Shown here one piece after another: positions 17,609 to 26,623 of a stretch of 64,000 bases of DNA. Within the stretch, counting starts at the first letter, position 1; each line of letters begins with the position of its first letter. The notes under the pieces were generated by a model, which saw nothing but the letters and a program-made list of their open reading frames with translations, searched no databases and was not told the DNA's origin. The stretch is from Mucilaginibacter xinganensis (lineage in GTDB: Bacteria > Bacteroidota > Bacteroidia > Sphingobacteriales > Sphingobacteriaceae), in NCBI RefSeq assembly GCF_002257585.1, contig NZ_CP022743.1, positions 3,348,001 to 3,412,000 of the forward strand. The letters are read 5' to 3'. The position numbers and the translations under genes were made by a program.

Positions 17609-18103
17609 TTACTTCCCTCCCAACTCAATAATCTGCAGATCCTTAATTTTATCGTCATCTATGCTAAAACGCATTAACGTCCTTACTTTTTGCCAGCCCT
17701 GCTTACCGGCGGCACCGGGATTTAAATGCAGGCAGCTGATTTTTTTATCGTAAATAACTTTCAGAATGTGCGAATGCCCGCAGATAAACAATTGCGGCGG
17801 GTTGGTATAAATTTCCGGCTTTACGAGCGCACTATACCTGTCGGGATAACCGCCGATGTGCGTCATCCAGACATCTACATTTTCACATTTAAATCTTAGA
17901 TTCTCCGGGTGGCTTATTCGTATCTCAGCGCCATCTATATTACCATAAACGCCCTTAAAAGGCTTAAAAGCAGCAAGCCGATCTGCTACCTCGATACTGC
18001 CGAAATCACCGGCATGCCAGATCTCGTCGCAGTTTTCGAAGTGCTTAAAAACTGCATCGTCAAGATAGCTGTGGGTGTCGGATATGAGGCCTATTTTAAC
18101 CAT
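17609..18103 (-). CDS. YfcE/MJ0936-type metallophosphoesterase
   Basis: A 164-residue calcineurin-like phosphoesterase. The metal ligands are visible in order: GLISDTHS (D, H), WHAGDFGS (GD), VYGNIDG (GN) and ICGHSHI (GHSH). Small YfcE-type enzymes hydrolyse phosphodiesters in vitro; the natural substrate is unknown. It lies 18 bases downstream of the trmN6 gene on the same strand and is the last gene of a three-gene operon (GMC oxidoreductase, TrmN6, phosphoesterase). Confidence 0.92.
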   Translation of the reverse strand: MVKIGLISDTHSYLDDAVFKHFENCDEIWHAGDFGSIEVADRLAAFKPFKGVYGNIDGAEIRISHPENLRFKCENVDVWMTHIGGYPDRYSALVKPEIYTNPPQLFICGHSHILKVIYDKKISCLHLNPGAAGKQGWQKVRTLMRFSIDDDKIKDLQIIELGGK

Positions 18104-18121
18104 TGAGTTTAAAAGTGTACG

Positions 18122-18841
18122 CTAAAAATTTAAAAAATAAGGCTGCAACAGCTTTTTATATTCATCCGAATAAATGCCGATAGCTTCGTAAATGGTAAAA
18201 TTAGTCGTTTCGGTTAAAACATCGTCCAATCCAAAACATACAATTTCACGGTGCGGCTCTGCGTGTATAAATGAACGGATAGTTATTATTTTATGCCGGT
18301 AAAGCTGATTCTGCATTGCCAGTTCTTTTATCAATACCGCAGCCTGAACAGGCAATATCAGCCAGCATAATCCTTTAGGGGATAAATGCGCTGCTATTCC
18401 TTTCATTAACATATCAAAAAAGTCCACATCAGTATGTTTCGCCAGCGTTTTCTTCTCTTTTGGCGATTCCAGTGAGTTTAGATAGAATGGCGGATTGGAT
18501 ATGATCAGGTCATATTTATCGCCAGGATGTTCGTCAAAAAAAGTATCTATGCTGTTGGGCATAATAAGCAGCCTTTTATTAAAAATGGAATTCTTGAAAT
18601 TCTTTGCGGCAGTTTCGGCTGCTGATACATCAATTTCAACGGCATCAACATTGGCGTTAATAAATCGTTGCGCAAGCATCAATGCAATTACGCCGGTGCC
18701 GGTTCCTATATCTAATACGCGCCCAGGGTTCATAACCGTTGCTATTGCACCAAGTAACACCCCATCGGTGTTAATCTTCATAGCACACCCTGTTTGATCA
18801 ACACTGAATTGTTTAAACCTGAATAATTGTGGCGGTTTCAA
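18122..18841 (-). CDS. tRNA1(Val) A37 N6-methyltransferase family (TrmN6/YfiC)
   Basis: SAM-dependent methyltransferase that modifies adenine-37 of tRNA-Val in E. coli. The 239-residue protein has FRFKQFSVDQTGCAMKINTDGVLL cut into its two landmarks (RFKQF, MKINTDG), the SAM loop LDIGTGTGVIAL and the catalytic NPPF-type motif ISNPPFY. No ATG exists before residue 21, so the likely start is TTG 18841, which follows immediately after the TAA stop of the GMC oxidoreductase gene (TAATTG), suggesting translational coupling. Confidence 0.88.
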   Translation of the reverse strand: MKPPQLFRFKQFSVDQTGCAMKINTDGVLLGAIATVMNPGRVLDIGTGTGVIALMLAQRFINANVDAVEIDVSAAETAAKNFKNSIFNKRLLIMPNSIDTFFDEHPGDKYDLIISNPPFYLNSLESPKEKKTLAKHTDVDFFDMLMKGIAAHLSPKGLCWLILPVQAAVLIKELAMQNQLYRHKIITIRSFIHAEPHREIVCFGLDDVLTETTNFTIYEAIGIYSDEYKKLLQPYFLNF

Positions 18842-20545
18842 TTACAAATTCCCTTTCTTCATTTCAGCAACGGCATAGGTTGCCGCCCTGGCTGTTAAAG
18901 CCATGTACAGGATAGACGGACTTTGATTCCCGGTGCTGGTCATACAGGCGCCATCAGTAACAAACACATTTTTGCAATGGTGCAACTGGTTCCATTTGTT
19001 AAGTAATGAGGTTTTGGAATCTTTTCCCATCCGGCAGCCGCCCATTTCGTGGATATCCAACCCCGGTGCCTGTTTATTTTCATAGGTGGATACATTTGTG
19101 CACCCTGCTTTTTCCAGCATCTCTTTGCTCTGTACCAGGAAATCTTTAACCATCCGTTCATCATTTTCATCATACTCAACCGAGGTTATCAGTAAAGGGA
19201 TGCCCCACTGGTCTTTTTGATCGTCGCTTAAACGTACATGGTTGGTGATTTTTGGCACTGTTTCACCCTGCATATACATATAAACTGTCCAGCGGCCCGG
19301 TTCGGTTAACGATTCCTTGTAAGCTGCACCTATTTCGCCATGCTGCGTTTCGGCCGCCCCCCGCTCCCGGTTGGCACCCATAAAAGTGGTGAAGCCACCA
19401 AAGTAATCCGTTTCCTGGGTGTACAAATTGCGATAGTTTGCCAAAATCAGTTCCGTTGGATTCCTGCCATAATAATAGCTATCCAAATAGCCCTCCATTT
19501 CGCCGCCAACTGATGCGCGGTAATTCTGAAAAGCAACATATTTACCCAGCAGGCCGCTATCATTTCCTAATCCATTGGGGAACCGGTTTGATTTTGAATT
19601 TAAAAGCACCAGGTTGCTGTTTAAGGCAGATGCATTTAAAAATATAACCCGGGCGAAGTAATCTGTGGTCTCTTTCGTATTGGTATCAATAACCCTTACG
19701 CCTGTGGCCTTACCCAGTTTCTCATCATAAATAATAGAGTGTACTACAGAAAAAGGCCTGATGGTTAAATTGCCGGTGCGTTTAGCCCAGGGCAGCGTTG
19801 AGCTTACCGAACTGAAATAGCCCCCAAACGGACAGCCGCGCATACATAAATTGCGGGCCTGGCATTGCGCCCGGCCCTGGTCTAAATGAATTTGGTTTGG
19901 TTTTGTTAAATGCGCCCAGCGGGCGTGTACCAGGTGCCTGTCTTTATAATTTTCACTTATTTTTTTACTGATCACTTCCTGAACAGCATTCATGTCAAAC
20001 GGCGGCAAAAACTCGCCGTCCGGCATGGATTCAATGCCATCTTTATTGCCGCAAACGCCTATAAATTTCTCTACATGTGAATACCAGGGCGCTACATCGT
20101 CGTACCCAATAGGCCAGGCTATTCCGTAACCGAACCTTTCGGGGTTGGTAAATTCAAACTGGCTCCAACGTTGACAGGCACGCCCCCAAGTTAATGATTT
20201 ACCACCAACCTGGTAACCACGGATCCAGTCAAAAGGTTTTTCCTGGATGTATGGATGATCTTTGTCTTTCACAAAGAAATGTGCGTTGTCCTCGCCATAT
20301 CCTGCTGCTTTACTTATTAATGGATTTTCCTTTAAGAAATCAGTGGTCATCCGTCCCCGGTGTTTAAATTCCCAGGGGGGCATGGTAGCCGTCGGATAAT
20401 CTTTAATATGTTCAACATTGCGGCCGCGTTCTAAAACAAGTGTCTTTAACCCCTGCTCACATAGCTCTTTTGCAGCCCAGCCACCACTGATCCCCGAGCC
20501 TATAACGATTGCGTCGTAAGTATTTTTTTGTTTTCCGTTTGACAT
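18842..20545 (-). CDS. GMC-family FAD-dependent oxidoreductase
   Basis: Oxidises an alcohol or sugar with FAD; the substrate is unknown. The 567-residue protein begins with the dinucleotide-binding loop IVIGSGISGGWAAKEL and LVLERG, has the cysteine-rich CQARNLCMRGCPFGGYFSS segment of the gluconate/glucose-dehydrogenase-like branch, and ends with NVFVTDGACMTSTGNQSP, the conserved GMC C-terminal region. EMGGCRMG contains the His/Gly stretch next to the active site. Members of this branch in Bacteroidota are usually paired with a small gluconate 2-dehydrogenase subunit-3 protein; none is adjacent here. First gene of the operon with TrmN6 and the phosphoesterase. Confidence 0.92.
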   Translation of the reverse strand: MSNGKQKNTYDAIVIGSGISGGWAAKELCEQGLKTLVLERGRNVEHIKDYPTATMPPWEFKHRGRMTTDFLKENPLISKAAGYGEDNAHFFVKDKDHPYIQEKPFDWIRGYQVGGKSLTWGRACQRWSQFEFTNPERFGYGIAWPIGYDDVAPWYSHVEKFIGVCGNKDGIESMPDGEFLPPFDMNAVQEVISKKISENYKDRHLVHARWAHLTKPNQIHLDQGRAQCQARNLCMRGCPFGGYFSSVSSTLPWAKRTGNLTIRPFSVVHSIIYDEKLGKATGVRVIDTNTKETTDYFARVIFLNASALNSNLVLLNSKSNRFPNGLGNDSGLLGKYVAFQNYRASVGGEMEGYLDSYYYGRNPTELILANYRNLYTQETDYFGGFTTFMGANRERGAAETQHGEIGAAYKESLTEPGRWTVYMYMQGETVPKITNHVRLSDDQKDQWGIPLLITSVEYDENDERMVKDFLVQSKEMLEKAGCTNVSTYENKQAPGLDIHEMGGCRMGKDSKTSLLNKWNQLHHCKNVFVTDGACMTSTGNQSPSILYMALTARAATYAVAEMKKGNL

Positions 20546-20665
20546 AATTGGTTTGAATTTCCTTCTAACGGGGCAGATGTTAAATCTTTCTACAGGAAGA
20601 TTTTACCCGGGCCGACTTCGGAATGTTTAACAACACGATAAATATAAGGCTTGTTTTACTGGTAA

Positions 20666-21055
20666 TCAAACTTCGTAAAGCTCAACAGGCAATCCATCCG
20701 GGTCGGCAAAAAAGGTAAACCGCTTGCCGGTAAATTCGTCTGTCCGGATAGCTTCCACTGAGATATTAGCGCTTTTGATATGCGCCGCAGCTTCATCAAT
20801 ATCATCTACATCAAAAGCTATATGACGTAACCCGGCTGCTTCAGGCCGCGAGGGTCGCGCGGCCGGATCGGGAAAGGAAAAAAGCTCGATCTGGTATTGA
20901 TCGCCCACTTCCAGGTCGAGCTTATATGATTGTCTTTCTTCGCGATAAACTTCGCGAACTATTTTTAAACCAAGTATCTCACTGTAAAAGTGTTTGGATT
21001 TTTGATAATCCGAACAAATAATAGCAATGTGGTGTACCCGGTTTAACTTTAACAT
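20666..21055 (-). CDS. VOC-family metalloenzyme (YaeR/glyoxalase-like)
   Basis: A 129-residue single vicinal-oxygen-chelate unit pair with NRVHHIAIICSDYQKSKHFY, LRHIAFDVDDID and DPDGLPVELYEV. The metal-binding positions His (HHIAI), Glu (QIELFSF), His (RHIAF) and Glu (VELYE) are all present, as in YaeR/SMU1112c-type proteins. The reaction is unknown. Its ATG overlaps the TAA of purL by one base (TAATG), so it is translated from the purL mRNA. Confidence 0.9.
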   Translation of the reverse strand: MLKLNRVHHIAIICSDYQKSKHFYSEILGLKIVREVYREERQSYKLDLEVGDQYQIELFSFPDPAARPSRPEAAGLRHIAFDVDDIDEAAAHIKSANISVEAIRTDEFTGKRFTFFADPDGLPVELYEV

Positions 21056-23277
21056 TATGCACCTAAAATTTCGTGCAGCACGTTGTCATAAACCATTTTG
21101 ATATCCGTAATGTGGCCAAACAACTGTTCATCAACGTTTAAAAACCCGTTGGTCACGGTACCAAGCAGGCTAAAATCAACCTCGCTGGTTGACATCAACT
21201 CAATAAAACGTTCCTGCTCTTCCGGCGCAATACTTACTACTACCCTACCCTGTGCCTCACCAAAAAGAAAAGCATCTTTGCGGATATCGCTGTCAGTTTC
21301 AATTTCAAATCCTAAACCATTTGGCATCGCCGATTCAACCAGCGTAACGTATAAACCGCCATCGGCCACGTCATGTGCAGACTGGATGACTTTATGCCTG
21401 ATCAGTTGTTTAACAACCTGGTGCATATCGTATTCCTTATCAAGGTCAAAATACGGGGCGGGTGCCGCCGATATTTTATGATACGAAGCCAGGTATTGTG
21501 AAGATGCAATATCATTAACCGACTCACCTATCAAATAAACCAGGTCGCCGGGTTGTTTAAAGTCTGACGTCATCAGGTTCGACAAATCGTCCATAACACC
21601 AAGCATCCCTATGGTAGGTGTTGGGAATACAGGGCCATCATCTGTGGATTGATTGTAAAAGCTTACGTTACCACCGGTAACCGGTGTTTCAAATTTACGG
21701 CAAGCCTCACCCATTCCCTTTATGGCGCCAACAAACTGCCAGTAAACCTCTGGCTTGTATGGATTACCGAAATTAAGGCAATTGGTTATAGCAACCGGCT
21801 CGCCACCGGCACAGGTAATGTTACGCGCAGCCTCGGCAACAGCTATAGCAGTTCCCTTTTCAGGATCAGCATATACGTAGCGCGACTGGCAATCAACCGT
21901 TATTACAATAGCTTTGTCCGTATCTTTCACAGCAACCACAGCCGCATCGCTGGGGCGGTTGGTTGTCATGGTTGAAGTACCTATCATTGAGTCGTACTGG
22001 TCAGTTACCCATCTTTTTGAAGCGATATTTGGGTGACTGATCAAATGCTCAGCAACTGCAATCAAATCTGCAGGTTCTTCAACATCTTCAATTTTAAATT
22101 TTTGATTTTCCTTAAAATAAGCAGGTTCGCGGTATTCGCGTTCGTAAACAGGTGCACCACCGCCCAACACAAGGTCGTCTGCAGGCACATCGGCAACCAT
22201 TTCGCCATTCATGTAATACACCAGGCGTTTGGTATCGGTTACTTCACCAATAATGGCGCAGTTCAAATCCCACTTATCAAATACAGCCTCCACGTCTTTC
22301 TCCCTTCCTTTTTGAACCACGATCAGCATACGCTCCTGTGATTCAGAAAGCAGGATCTCGTATGGTTTCATGTGTTCCTGGCGCATTGGCACTTTATCCA
22401 GCCAGATCACCATACCATGTTCACCCTTGGCCGACATCTCGGAGTTAGAACATATAATACCTGCTGCACCCATATCCTGCATGCCTATAACGGCACCTGT
22501 TTTAATAACTTCAAGTGTTGCTTCCAGCAATAATTTTTCCTGGAACGGGTCACCAACCTGAACGGCCGGAAGATCATTAACTGAATCTTCAGTAATATCC
22601 TTGGATGCAAAAGCCGCACCATGGATCCCATCCTTACCGGTTGCCGATCCTACTATATAAACCGGGTTTCCAACACCGTATGATGTTGCAGAAACGGTTT
22701 CGCCTTCCCTAACTATTCCGGCAGAAAATGCGTTAACCAATGGGTTAACGTTGTAGCATTCGTCAAAAAACAGCTCACCGCCAACTGTTGGGATCCCAAA
22801 GGCATTACCATAGTGACTAATGCCTTTAACAACACCTTTTATAAGCCATTTGGTACGGTCAAGGCTTAAATCGCCAAAGCGAAGCGAGTTTAACTGTGCA
22901 ATCGGCCTGGCACCCATGGTAAATATATCACGGTTTATACCGCCAACGCCCGTTGCTGCGCCCTGGTAGGGCTCAAGCGCCGAGGGGTGATTGTGTGATT
23001 CTATTTTAAAGGCACAGCCTACGCCGCCGCCCAAATCAACAAGGCCTGCATTTTCTTCACCCGCCTTAGCCAGCATTCGCGGACCATCCTTAGGTAAAGT
23101 TTTCAGCCATGTAATTGAGTTTTTGTAAGAGCAGTGCTCGCTCCACATTACCGAGAAAATAGACAGCTCAGTAAAATTGGGCACACGCCCTAATATTTCT
23201 TTTATACGTTCAAATTCTTCGGGTAGTAAGCCTAAATCTTTGGCGGTTTCAACGGTGGTTAATTCCTGGTGCTCCAA
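21055..23277 (-). CDS. purL: Phosphoribosylformylglycinamidine synthase subunit PurL (small type)
   Basis: Fourth step of purine synthesis, FGAR to FGAM with ATP and glutamine-derived ammonia. At 740 residues it is the small Bacillus-type PurL, which needs separate PurQ and PurS; neither is in this window. Landmarks include [33 protein letters not shown], the tandem repeat in the second half ([23 protein letters not shown]) and [11 protein letters not shown]. The start is TTG 23277: no in-frame ATG fits, and a perfect -7 box sits 28 bases upstream. Followed by the coupled VOC gene. Confidence 0.95.
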   Translation of the reverse strand: MEHQELTTVETAKDLGLLPEEFERIKEILGRVPNFTELSIFSVMWSEHCSYKNSITWLKTLPKDGPRMLAKAGEENAGLVDLGGGVGCAFKIESHNHPSALEPYQGAATGVGGINRDIFTMGARPIAQLNSLRFGDLSLDRTKWLIKGVVKGISHYGNAFGIPTVGGELFFDECYNVNPLVNAFSAGIVREGETVSATSYGVGNPVYIVGSATGKDGIHGAAFASKDITEDSVNDLPAVQVGDPFQEKLLLEATLEVIKTGAVIGMQDMGAAGIICSNSEMSAKGEHGMVIWLDKVPMRQEHMKPYEILLSESQERMLIVVQKGREKDVEAVFDKWDLNCAIIGEVTDTKRLVYYMNGEMVADVPADDLVLGGGAPVYEREYREPAYFKENQKFKIEDVEEPADLIAVAEHLISHPNIASKRWVTDQYDSMIGTSTMTTNRPSDAAVVAVKDTDKAIVITVDCQSRYVYADPEKGTAIAVAEAARNITCAGGEPVAITNCLNFGNPYKPEVYWQFVGAIKGMGEACRKFETPVTGGNVSFYNQSTDDGPVFPTPTIGMLGVMDDLSNLMTSDFKQPGDLVYLIGESVNDIASSQYLASYHKISAAPAPYFDLDKEYDMHQVVKQLIRHKVIQSAHDVADGGLYVTLVESAMPNGLGFEIETDSDIRKDAFLFGEAQGRVVVSIAPEEQERFIELMSTSEVDFSLLGTVTNGFLNVDEQLFGHITDIKMVYDNVLHEILGA

Positions 23278-23305
23278 TGTAATATCGTTTTTTTGAAAGG
23301 AAGCA

Positions 23306-23313
23306 CAAAATTA
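23306..23313 (-). promoter_or_regulatory. -7 promoter box of purL
   Basis: On the minus strand the sequence is TAATTTTG, a perfect TAnnTTTG match 28 bases before the TTG start of purL. No clear -33 box. Confidence 0.5.
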
Positions 23314-23384
23314 GTAAAAAAGGTGGAAGGATAAAGGTAAAAGGCGAAAGGTTTTTATTAATGCTTTGAAAAAGAGTTTACAGA

Positions 23385-23780
23385 TCAGGATAAGGTTTTG
23401 TGTTTGGATAGCTGTTTATTATGCATTCGCCATTCTTTTAATGACATAGTTTTATTGTTTATCATATCATAATAACTAATCACGTATGTACCGCTATTAA
23501 CTTTATACCAATCATAAGTAAATAAACGCTCACCTTTTTCCTCGCTTATTGAAACATAATAATTGTGGTCTGTGTTAGTTGGAATCTTTTGGATATAAGC
23601 TTTCAAAAATGTAGCTGAATGAGCGCTTTTGCGGAATTGATTTTCAATCAATATCTCCGGTAAAGAATTAATTAATTTCAAAACTTTTTTTTCGCGTTTA
23701 TTGGTCCCGTTGCAATCCTGGGCATTAATTTCCAGGGAAATCAACAGCAATAAGTTAAATACGAGGGCGACTTTTTTCAT
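23385..23780 (-). CDS. Secreted protein of unknown function
   Basis: A 131-residue protein with a signal peptide (MKKVALVFNLLLLISLEINAQ). The mature part is small, charged and tyrosine-rich (NYYVSISEEKGERLFTYDWY) and ends in a lysine-rich tail (MHNKQLSKHKTLS). I do not recognise the family. It is alone between purL and the TonB-family genes, on the same strand as both, with about 100 bases on each side. Confidence 0.65.
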   Translation of the reverse strand: MKKVALVFNLLLLISLEINAQDCNGTNKREKKVLKLINSLPEILIENQFRKSAHSATFLKAYIQKIPTNTDHNYYVSISEEKGERLFTYDWYKVNSGTYVISYYDMINNKTMSLKEWRMHNKQLSKHKTLS

Positions 23781-23879
23781 AATGAATAACTTACCAAAGA
23801 TACCAATATGGAAGTTTTAAAACTTGCGACATTTGGTAATATCGCAAGTCAGTTGTTTATCGTAATAGACTCCGATCCA

Positions 23880-24701
23880 TTAATCAGCTAGCTGAAAATT
23901 AATCGGGATTGAATATTTAACGCGCACCGCCTGTCCATTTTGCATTCCGGGTTTCCAGGCTTTGGCCAATTTCAATACACGCAGCGCTTCCTCATCAAAA
24001 CCATGCCCGGCAGGCCTGTCTACCGTTATATTTGATAAATGGCCGTCCTTCTCAATAATAAAACTTAAAAAAACCTTGCCGCTTATTCCCTCTTCTTGAG
24101 CAGGCACCGGAAACCTTAAATTTTTACTTAAAAACTTTGCCCAGGCTGCATCGCCGCCCACAGGTGCCGGCATAACATCAAGCCCAATTGGCGGATGAAT
24201 GGTTTCATCAGGGCCAGGTATAGCTTTTCCGGCACCATTTCCTGGCTCATCTACGGGCACTTCTATATTATCACCACCTTTTCCACTTAGGGTTTGCAAA
24301 CCGCTTGCGGCAGAATTTAAATCCACTGTTTTAACAGTTTGCTTTGCAAGCATATCAGGCGCTACAACGGGCGGAGGGTTTTGTATAGTTTTTATTGGAT
24401 CGGCTGCTTTTAACGGCTTTATGACTTCGGGTTTTTGCTTCTCAACCTGTGGCGCTGCATAAGGATGCAGGCGGACCACAGTAGTATCATTCTTAGGTAT
24501 TTGATCAACAATTACGTGTTTTTTAAACAAAAAGGTACTGCCAGCCAAAAAAGCAACTCCGGTAAAGGTAATTCCCATCGCCTTTACCATAGTGCCGGCA
24601 TAAGTTTGCCTTAAATTGTAGGCGCCGTAAGCTTTGTTACGGTCATCGAATACAAGATCGAGCCACTCGGTTTTGTACAAATCAAATTTCGAGGTAAGCA
24701 T
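23880..24701 (-). CDS. TonB-family energy transducer, paralogue 2
   Basis: Links inner-membrane proton-motive force to outer-membrane receptors, by family. The 273-residue protein has a cytoplasmic segment (SKFDLYKTEWLDLVFDDRN), one membrane span (about 38-58), a proline-rich periplasmic linker (KQKPEVIKPLKAADPIKTIQ region) and a C-terminal TonB domain ending KYSIPINFQLAD. I use ATG 24701 rather than the upstream in-frame ATG at 24752, because it aligns exactly with the start of the neighbouring paralogue. It lies 80 bases downstream of that paralogue. Both ends are almost identical to it in DNA; the linker is not. No exbB or exbD nearby. Confidence 0.9.
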   Translation of the reverse strand: MLTSKFDLYKTEWLDLVFDDRNKAYGAYNLRQTYAGTMVKAMGITFTGVAFLAGSTFLFKKHVIVDQIPKNDTTVVRLHPYAAPQVEKQKPEVIKPLKAADPIKTIQNPPPVVAPDMLAKQTVKTVDLNSAASGLQTLSGKGGDNIEVPVDEPGNGAGKAIPGPDETIHPPIGLDVMPAPVGGDAAWAKFLSKNLRFPVPAQEEGISGKVFLSFIIEKDGHLSNITVDRPAGHGFDEEALRVLKLAKAWKPGMQNGQAVRVKYSIPINFQLAD

Positions 24702-24781
24702 ACAAATGAATTTAGATTTTAGGTTAAAGTTTATTTTCAGGTTCTCAGGCACACAATTCGTAAAGAGGCGATAATCGAAGC

Positions 24782-25603
24782 CTATTCAGCTAACTGAAAA
24801 TTAATCGGGATTGAATATTTAACGCGCACAGCCTGTCCATTTTGCATTCCGGGTTTCCAGGCTTTGGCCAATTTCAATACACGCAGCGCTTCCTCATCAA
24901 AACCATGCCCGGCAGCCCCATCTACAGTTATGTTTGATAAATGGCCATCTTTCTCTATAATGAAGCTTAGCAACACTTTACCACTCAATCCATCCTCCTG
25001 GGCCGCCACGGGATACCGCAAGTTCTTATTTAAAAACTTCGCCCATGCTGCGCTGCCGCCAACAGGTTCGGGCATCGCTTCCAGTCCATTAAAATCATGT
25101 ACAGTATTATCAACTGCTGCCCCGGTTCCTCCTCCCACCGGATGATCTGCCGGAGGTGCGTTTACAATACCTTTGTCCCCTTCAGTATTGGTTGTTTGCC
25201 CAATTGCTGCGTTAATCTGATCATTTATTACAGGTTTTTCAGCTTTACTGTCGGCAACTACAACCGGGGGAACGTCCCTAATGGTAGCAATGGGTTTAAC
25301 CAGTTCCGGTTTAGTGTGACTGGGGGCTTCGGGTGGTTTAACTTCTTTGATTTCCTTAATTGGCGGCGGCTGAATATACGGATCATTTATTACGTGTATA
25401 ACCTGTAGCCGGTCAGGAACCCGTGTTAATATAATACTGGCCGCGCAAAGCACAGCCACACCAAAAAAGGTGATGCCCATTGCCTTTACCATAGTACCGG
25501 CGTAGGTTTGCCTTAAATTGTAGGCGCCGTAAGCTTTGTTACGGTCATCGAATACGAGATCGAGCCACTCGGTCTTGTACAAATCAAATTTTGAGATAAG
25601 CAT
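24782..25603 (-). CDS. TonB-family energy transducer, paralogue 1
   Basis: A 273-residue twin of the gene at 23880: cytoplasmic SKFDLYKTEWLDLVFDDRN, a membrane span (about 36-60), a proline-rich linker (PYIQPPPIKEIKEVKPPEAP) and a TonB C-terminal domain ending KYSIPINFQLAE. It is the upstream member of the pair. The long AT-rich gap upstream (25604-26097) contains three related 19-mers that may control it. The tandem arrangement and near-identical ends indicate a recent duplication or ongoing gene conversion. Confidence 0.9.
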   Translation of the reverse strand: MLISKFDLYKTEWLDLVFDDRNKAYGAYNLRQTYAGTMVKAMGITFFGVAVLCAASIILTRVPDRLQVIHVINDPYIQPPPIKEIKEVKPPEAPSHTKPELVKPIATIRDVPPVVVADSKAEKPVINDQINAAIGQTTNTEGDKGIVNAPPADHPVGGGTGAAVDNTVHDFNGLEAMPEPVGGSAAWAKFLNKNLRYPVAAQEDGLSGKVLLSFIIEKDGHLSNITVDGAAGHGFDEEALRVLKLAKAWKPGMQNGQAVRVKYSIPINFQLAE

Positions 25604-26097
25604 AGCGATTGAAATTAAATTTTATATTATAACGCTATGCCGATATATGGTATTGCAACATTGTTACTTTTAGGATTTTATCAACAAACAAATGCAACAA
25701 TGTGTATTTTGATAACTAAATATATAGTTAATTATAAAAATGATAAGAAAATGCAACTTAGTGTATTTTAAAATCTGTTAAATCAGGGTGCTGTTTCTAT
25801 AATTTCTGCGCGTTTCTACGAAATCCGGGCATTTAGCTTACCTTCTCATTTACAGATAGGCAGCTGCATTTGCTATTCTTGGCCAACCGACGTGTTTACT
25901 ATCACCTGCTTACCAGCCTTAGTTGCTTAGCTTGCCTTGTTTTTGAGGAATGGAAGCATTAACATAAATACACTTATGTATTTCATTAAATCTAACCTTA
26001 AGGGCGCTTTTTGTAAATAATTTTATAAATAGGGTAATTAAAATTAAATATTTACATTTTATATGCATTTTATTTAAAATTTTTCTACTTTTATAGT
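25604..26097. other. Long AT-rich divergent intergenic region
   Basis: 494 bases between the TonB-family pair (minus) and a small secreted protein gene (plus). No open frame or RNA gene is recognisable. It holds the three 19-mer repeats at 25653-25769 and, at its right end, TACTTTTA (26086-26093), one base off a -7 box and four bases before the ATG at 26098. Confidence 0.6.
25653..25769 (+). repeat. Three spaced 19-mer direct repeats (operator-like)
   Basis: Units begin at 25653, 25692 and 25751 (spacings 39 and 59 bases) and share the pattern wTGCAACnnnGTnnnTTTT. Units 2 and 3 match at 16 of 19 positions, units 1 and 2 at 14 of 19. They sit 50-167 bases upstream of the first TonB-family gene, which fits a set of regulator binding sites. 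Confidence 0.45.
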
Positions 26098-26463
26098 ATG
26101 CAAATCAGGCTTTTTAAAATAATAGCCATACTTTTCTTAAGCTTTATCGGATATTCCGCGTCCGCTAATGCTTTTTTGCATGATAATCGCCAGGAAAAGC
26201 TAAAAAAAACCCTTTTTGTAAAAGAATCTGTAAATAAAATCCCCCGAAGTCCTTTTAATTACGAATTTATAATAAACAGTATCCCTGTCCAGTTCTCCAA
26301 TTTGCAACAGGGGCGTACCGTTCACTATGCGCAGTTTATCTATACCGCACCCAATACTTACAACATAGCCGTAAGATACCTCAATTTTATTTGCGGGCGG
26401 GGCAACAGCGAGCTCTCCTGGTTCCGCAAACTCATTCTCTTTCCATTTCATGCTTTTTGGTAG
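26098..26463 (+). CDS. Small secreted protein of unknown function
   Basis: A 121-residue product with a convincing signal peptide (IIAILFLSFIGYSASANAF). The rest has no family I recognise; it includes RSPFNYEFIINSIPVQFSN and a short tail with RKLILFPFHAFW. The gene has its own -7-like box directly upstream and its own terminator (26490-26526), which support expression, but its coding status rests mainly on length and the signal sequence. It precedes the first ammonium transporter gene. Confidence 0.6.
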   Translation: MQIRLFKIIAILFLSFIGYSASANAFLHDNRQEKLKKTLFVKESVNKIPRSPFNYEFIINSIPVQFSNLQQGRTVHYAQFIYTAPNTYNIAVRYLNFICGRGNSELSWFRKLILFPFHAFW

Positions 26464-26489
26464 GGTTAAAAGGTGAATAGAAACATCCG

Positions 26490-26526
26490 CCGTTGTACTG
26501 ATTACACAACGGAATTATTGTTTTTA
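26490..26526 (+). terminator. Terminator after the small secreted protein gene
   Basis: Stem CCGTTGT / ACAACGG (26490-26496 and 26506-26512) with a 9-base loop, followed by AATTATTGTTTTT. Confidence 0.7.
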
Positions 26527-26537
26527 ATTTAGTTTTT

Positions 26538-26576
26538 AATACTGCCCGGAGTTTTGATTGAGCTCCGTGCAGTATT
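26538..26576 (+). promoter_or_regulatory. Strong leader hairpin upstream of the first amt gene
   Basis: Arms 26538-26551 and 26562-26576 pair over about 14 positions with one internal mismatch (AATACTGC-C-GGAG against GCTCCGTGCAGTATT) around a 10-base loop. It lies 48 bases before the amt start and is not followed directly by a T-run, so it looks more like a leader or mRNA-stability element than a terminator. A protein-binding palindrome is also possible. Confidence 0.5.
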
Positions 26577-26623
26577 AATTCATCCAATTTTTCTTTTTTC
26601 CCTTTTCCCAAAAAAACTTAAAC

